A DNA stretch of 64,000 nucleotides from Sebastes aleutianus (taxonomy: Eukaryota; Chordata; Actinopteri; Perciformes; Sebastidae): positions 36,214,320 to 36,278,319 of the forward strand of contig CAKAKS010000072.1 in the NCBI GenBank assembly GCA_916700875.1, written 5' to 3'. The notes beneath the pieces were generated by a model. The model ran no database searches and was not told the origin of the DNA. It saw nothing but the letters and a program-made list of their open reading frames with translations. Positions 60,701 to 64,000 of this stretch are shown here, piece by piece; position 1 is the stretch's first letter, and every line of letters starts with the position of its first letter. Both the position numbers and the translations under genes were made by a program.

Positions 60701-61529
60701 GCCCTGTTCAGACCTGGTGTTAACATGCATCCTGGGTGATCTGGCTTTAACACAACACACACATAGAGCTTTGACTGTGAATAATGTTGGTGGATGGACA
60801 TGAGTGCTGAGCTCTGACATGGGGAACAATCATGGACAATAGGTCCTGTTCAGACCTGGTATTAACATGCGTCCTGAGTGATCGGATCACAAGTGGACAG
60901 CTCTGAGTACAGGTGTCAACACACTCAAGACACATTGAGGACGTATTGAGATCCGATCACTGAGACCACATTCAGAGGTGGTCTGAGCCACATATGGCCA
61001 CATTCTTTTAGTATTGTGTACGCAAATGTGTCCTTGGCCACATTAAGGACTGTCTACTCAACTGACGTCCCGCTGGGATCCGCGGGTCTCTGCGCTCCTC
61101 AGGTGAATAAACAGGCAGACGCAAGCGCTTCTCTGCCTCTTAACATGGAAATGGCCTCTGTGCTCTACTGTTTACCCCACTGTTGCCTGGCAAAGGCAGC
61201 GGTGCCGGCGGCATGGAGGTCCCCGAGGACCGCCGGTAAAATAACCTTTTATTTTAATGTAAATAAAATGTACCCAAGTTCACGAATATGTAGGATATTA
61301 CTACTGACATTCATGTAATATTGTATCACAACGTCTGCTGTATTAGTCATGTGTTTACTACGTGTTTATTTGCATGTAGAGTGGGGAAGTGAGATCAGAT
61401 CACAAGTGGTCACTCAAGACAAATGTGGAGACACATTCTAAAATCAGGTGTGAACAGACGTACTTAAAGCTGTCCACTTGTGACCGGATCACTCAGGACG
61501 CATGTCAACACCAGGTCTGAACAGGGCCT
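60701..61529. mobile_element. Family E element carrying NLR intron sequence
   Basis: A 45-base family E left end (60701-60745) is followed by about 98 bases (60744-60842) that are the reverse complement of 63613-63713, then a complete family E copy (60842-61529). The 98 bases equal the 3' intron and acceptor of the second NLR exon 2. Confidence 0.72.
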
Positions 61530-62671
61530 ATGTGCAGACATTCGCCTGCACTGTAGTCAATGGGCGTTGTTTTTGATTGACATTTTGGGCAGAAGTAAGA
61601 AAAAGTCTCATACATTTTCATCAATTCCATTATTAATTCATACGCATTTTCATCGCTTCCATTTTCTTCAATTAATTTTTGTTACTTGCACCCTTGAGGC
61701 CACTTTCCTTAAATGAGAAATGGAAAATTTTGTGTTGTGAATGATGAATGTCAGTAGGTGAAAATGATGAAACAGGTTCAGTCAAATCGGCTATAAATTA
61801 ATCAAATCACTTGATAATTTATCACTCCATTTTTTAATTCACATGCATTTTCATCACCTCCATTTTTTATCAATTCATTTTCGTTACTTCCACCCCTCAT
61901 ACACTCCAGGTTTGTGTGCTGTGTTCATCAGATGACTGACTGCAGTTCTGTGCTGGGCTGCTCCATCTAGTGGACTGATAGCAGAGCTACATCAGCTGAT
62001 CTGTGGTTTCTCTGGCTCAGATTTTCTGACTGCAGCTTCAACGTGTTCTAACATGAATGATGTCTGATTAAATGTGACAGCCATATTTTTCATGTTATTT
62101 TCCTTTAAAAGTGGTGTATAATGTCCCCACAACATTTTTCTTAAAATTCTAATTCAGTTTAGTTTTTAAAGTTGGGCTAAATTATTTTGGTTGTGGTTCT
62201 TGTTTTAATGTTAGGTGTCTTCACTAGAAAACTAGCTCACAGTCCACACGGTACACTCCTTTTATAACAACAACACACTTTTATTTTCATACAAATGGGA
62301 ACAAATAACTTCAGCGATCTGACTGACTGTTTAGACTGTTTAAGTTCAATGTTTTTTTAAACTGGGTAAAAAAAAACTGGTATCTAGTTCACTTTATTTA
62401 CTGGCACCTGAATCTTTAAAGATCCCGAAAGTACATAAAGGAAATTATTAAAGTAGATATTACACTGCAGCTACAACATTTCTTCTTTGTCATGTAAACT
62501 GTCAGATTTGTGTATTTAGTATTTGTTGTGAATTTGGTGTCAGAAAGCTTTGCTAGTTTCTTCCAGTCAGAGCCCTGCGTGTTTGTCATGTGACTGACAG
62601 GAATGACGCTAAATAATGTGTCAGCTCTGACAGCATGTTGTTGTGTTTGTGTGAAGATACAGGATTCTGCT

Positions 62672-62751
62672 ATGGACCAGTGTGAGGAGGCAGAGGAGGG
62701 AGACTCTCCCTCTAAAACCAAGGAACATGGCAGCCAGACCAAAGCTCAAAG
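62672..62751 (+). CDS. Second NLR exon 1
   Basis: It encodes MDQCEEAEEGDSPSKTKEHG and then SQTKAQ, ending in phase 2 at GTGAGA. The context TCTGCTATGG is acceptable. Confidence 0.82.
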
Positions 62752-63833
62752 GTGAGATGACAATCTCTAAGGCCCTGTTCAGACCTGGCATTAACATGCG
62801 TCCTCAGTGATCTGATCACAAGTGGACAGCTTTAAGTACATCTGCTCACACCTGGCATTAGAATGCGTCTTGAGTGACCACTTGTGATCCGATCTCATTT
62901 CCCCGCTCTATATGCAAATAAACACGTAGTAAACACATGACTAATACAGCAGACGCTGTGACGCAATATTACAGGAATGTCAGTAGTAACATCCTACATA
63001 TTCATGAATTCGGGTACATTTTATTAATATCAAAATAAAGGTTATTTTACTGGCGGTCCCCAAGGACCTCCGTACCGCCGACACCGCTGCCTTTGCCAGG
63101 TAACGGGGGTACAGAGCTTCAGAGAGCCGGGGATGAGAGAGAGTGAATGGGCAGGTGTCAGCTCCATGCAAATCACCAGAACAAAAACACAGACGCATCA
63201 CTGACAGTATGATAATAATGCACTTCTTGTGCCTAGTCTGATAATCTGTAGATATGTAGCCTATGAATAACATATATTTTAATAAAATACAGTTGTACCG
63301 ACAGAATACAGTAGAGCACAGAAGCCGTTTCCATGTCACGAGGCAGACAAGCGCTGTCGTCTGCCCGTCTATTCACCTGAGGAGTGCAGAGACCAGCGGA
63401 TCCCAGCGGGACATCAGTTGAGTAGACGGTCCTTAATGTGGCCCAGGACACATTCGCGTACACACTGCTAAAAGAATGTGACCATATGTGGCCCAGACCA
63501 CCTCTGAATGTGATATGTGATTGGATCTCAATGCGTTCACACCTGTACTTAAAGCTGTCCACTTGTGATCCGATCACTCAGGACGCATGTTAATACCAGG
63601 TCTGAACAGGACCTATTGTCCGTGATTCTTCCCCATGTCGGAGCTCAGCACTCAGATCACTCCACCAACATTATTCACAGTCAAAGCTCTATGTGTGTGT
63701 TGTGTTGAAGCCCAGAGCACCAGCAGAGACCAGACTCTACTGAACCTGAACCCAGCTGTGTGTCCATCAAGAGCTGCCAGTCCATGGATCCACCTTTCGT
63801 GTTTAAAAAAACACCTTCACCTTCAGAGACTCA
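62672..63833 (+). CDS. Second NLR gene (NLRC3-like), first two coding exons; continues past window
   Basis: The model is 62672-62751, GTGAGA donor, then 63711-63833 after an acceptor ending TTGAAG, with a GTGAGT donor. The product begins MDQCEEAEEGDSPSKTKEHG, then EHQQRPDSTEPEPSCVSIKS and MDPPFVFK. This is the usual N-terminus of teleost NLRC3/NLRP12-like receptors without a PYD. Phase agrees across the junction (AG plus C). FISNA-NACHT and later exons must lie beyond 64000. Intron 1 contains an interspersed element (62771-63614). It is on the same strand as the complete NLR, as in a tandem cluster. It may be functional or not; only about 68 codons are visible. Confidence 0.82.
62771..63614. 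mobile_element. Family E element in intron 1 of the second NLR
   Basis: GGCCCTGTTCAGACCTGGCA at the left and CCAGGTCTGAACAGGACCT at the right. It fills nearly all of the intron and ends 97 bases before exon 2. Confidence 0.75.
63711..63833 (+). CDS. Second NLR exon 2
   Basis: It encodes PEHQQRPDSTEPEPSCVSIK and SMDPPFVFKKTPSPSET, in phase with exon 1. The same DNA in another frame gives a spurious 70-residue ORF. Confidence 0.78.
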
Positions 63834-64000
63834 GTGAGTCAACCTAGTCCCAGCTAGCAGGGAACGTTTCCATAACATTGCATCGTGTTCTATTCAAGTT
63901 CTAACAATATTGTTGTTGGAGGAACGTTTCATTTGCAACATTCACACAACGTTTTAATGTCATTTCAAAGAACACTCCTGTAATGTTCTCCACCTCCTCT

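Larger units (their letters stand above)
59190..61901. mobile_element. Composite nest: long-armed element J with two inserted elements
   Basis: Left-arm pieces (59190-59330 and 60355-60560) are inverted copies of right-arm pieces (61590-61901). The outer ends are TATGAGGGG and CCCCTCATA followed or preceded by GAAGTAAC/GTTACTTC. Family B (59396-60183) splits the left arm and family E (60701-61529) fills the centre. Confidence 0.6.

Overview
The window is vertebrate DNA, most likely from a percomorph teleost. The signs are short GT-AG exons in long introns, many (CA)n microsatellites, a dense load of small non-autonomous DNA transposons of fish type, and a NACHT receptor with the fish-specific PYD-FISNA-NACHT-LRR-B30.2 layout. 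All gene models were joined by hand from splice sites and reading phase. Family names rest on recognised motifs, not on a database search.

Layout. (1) 1-3133: intergenic sequence with a short inverted-repeat transposon, one arm of an interspersed repeat and a (CA)n tract just upstream of the first gene. (2) 3134-16963: a complete ten-exon solute carrier gene on the + strand, slc22a7-like (organic anion transporter 2 type), 545 residues, with AATAAA at 17287. Its introns hold several transposons. (3) 17300-39300: gene-poor. It holds stacked short transposons, microsatellites and a foldback-like element at 29152-32275 with a broken gene of unknown function between long inverted arms. (4) 39316-54289: a complete ten-exon NLR gene on the + strand (pyrin domain, linker, FISNA-NACHT, five LRR exons of 174 bases each, a short linker, B30.2/SPRY), open over 1222 residues. 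Its introns carry a 27-base minisatellite with higher-order structure, a decayed hAT transposon and nested short elements. (5) 54290-62671: intergenic. It includes a second copy of the NLR upstream region, a tRNA-derived SINE and a multi-layer nest of transposons. (6) 62672 to the end: the first two coding exons of a second, NLRC3-like NLR gene that runs off the window.

The transporter and the NLR genes have no evident functional link. The two NLR genes look like part of a tandem cluster of cytosolic immune sensors. The most unusual items are the foldback-like element with its degenerate gene, a short transposon that appears to carry 3' intron and splice-acceptor sequence of the second NLR gene, the duplicated NLR upstream region, and the ordered 9-unit periodicity of the minisatellite.
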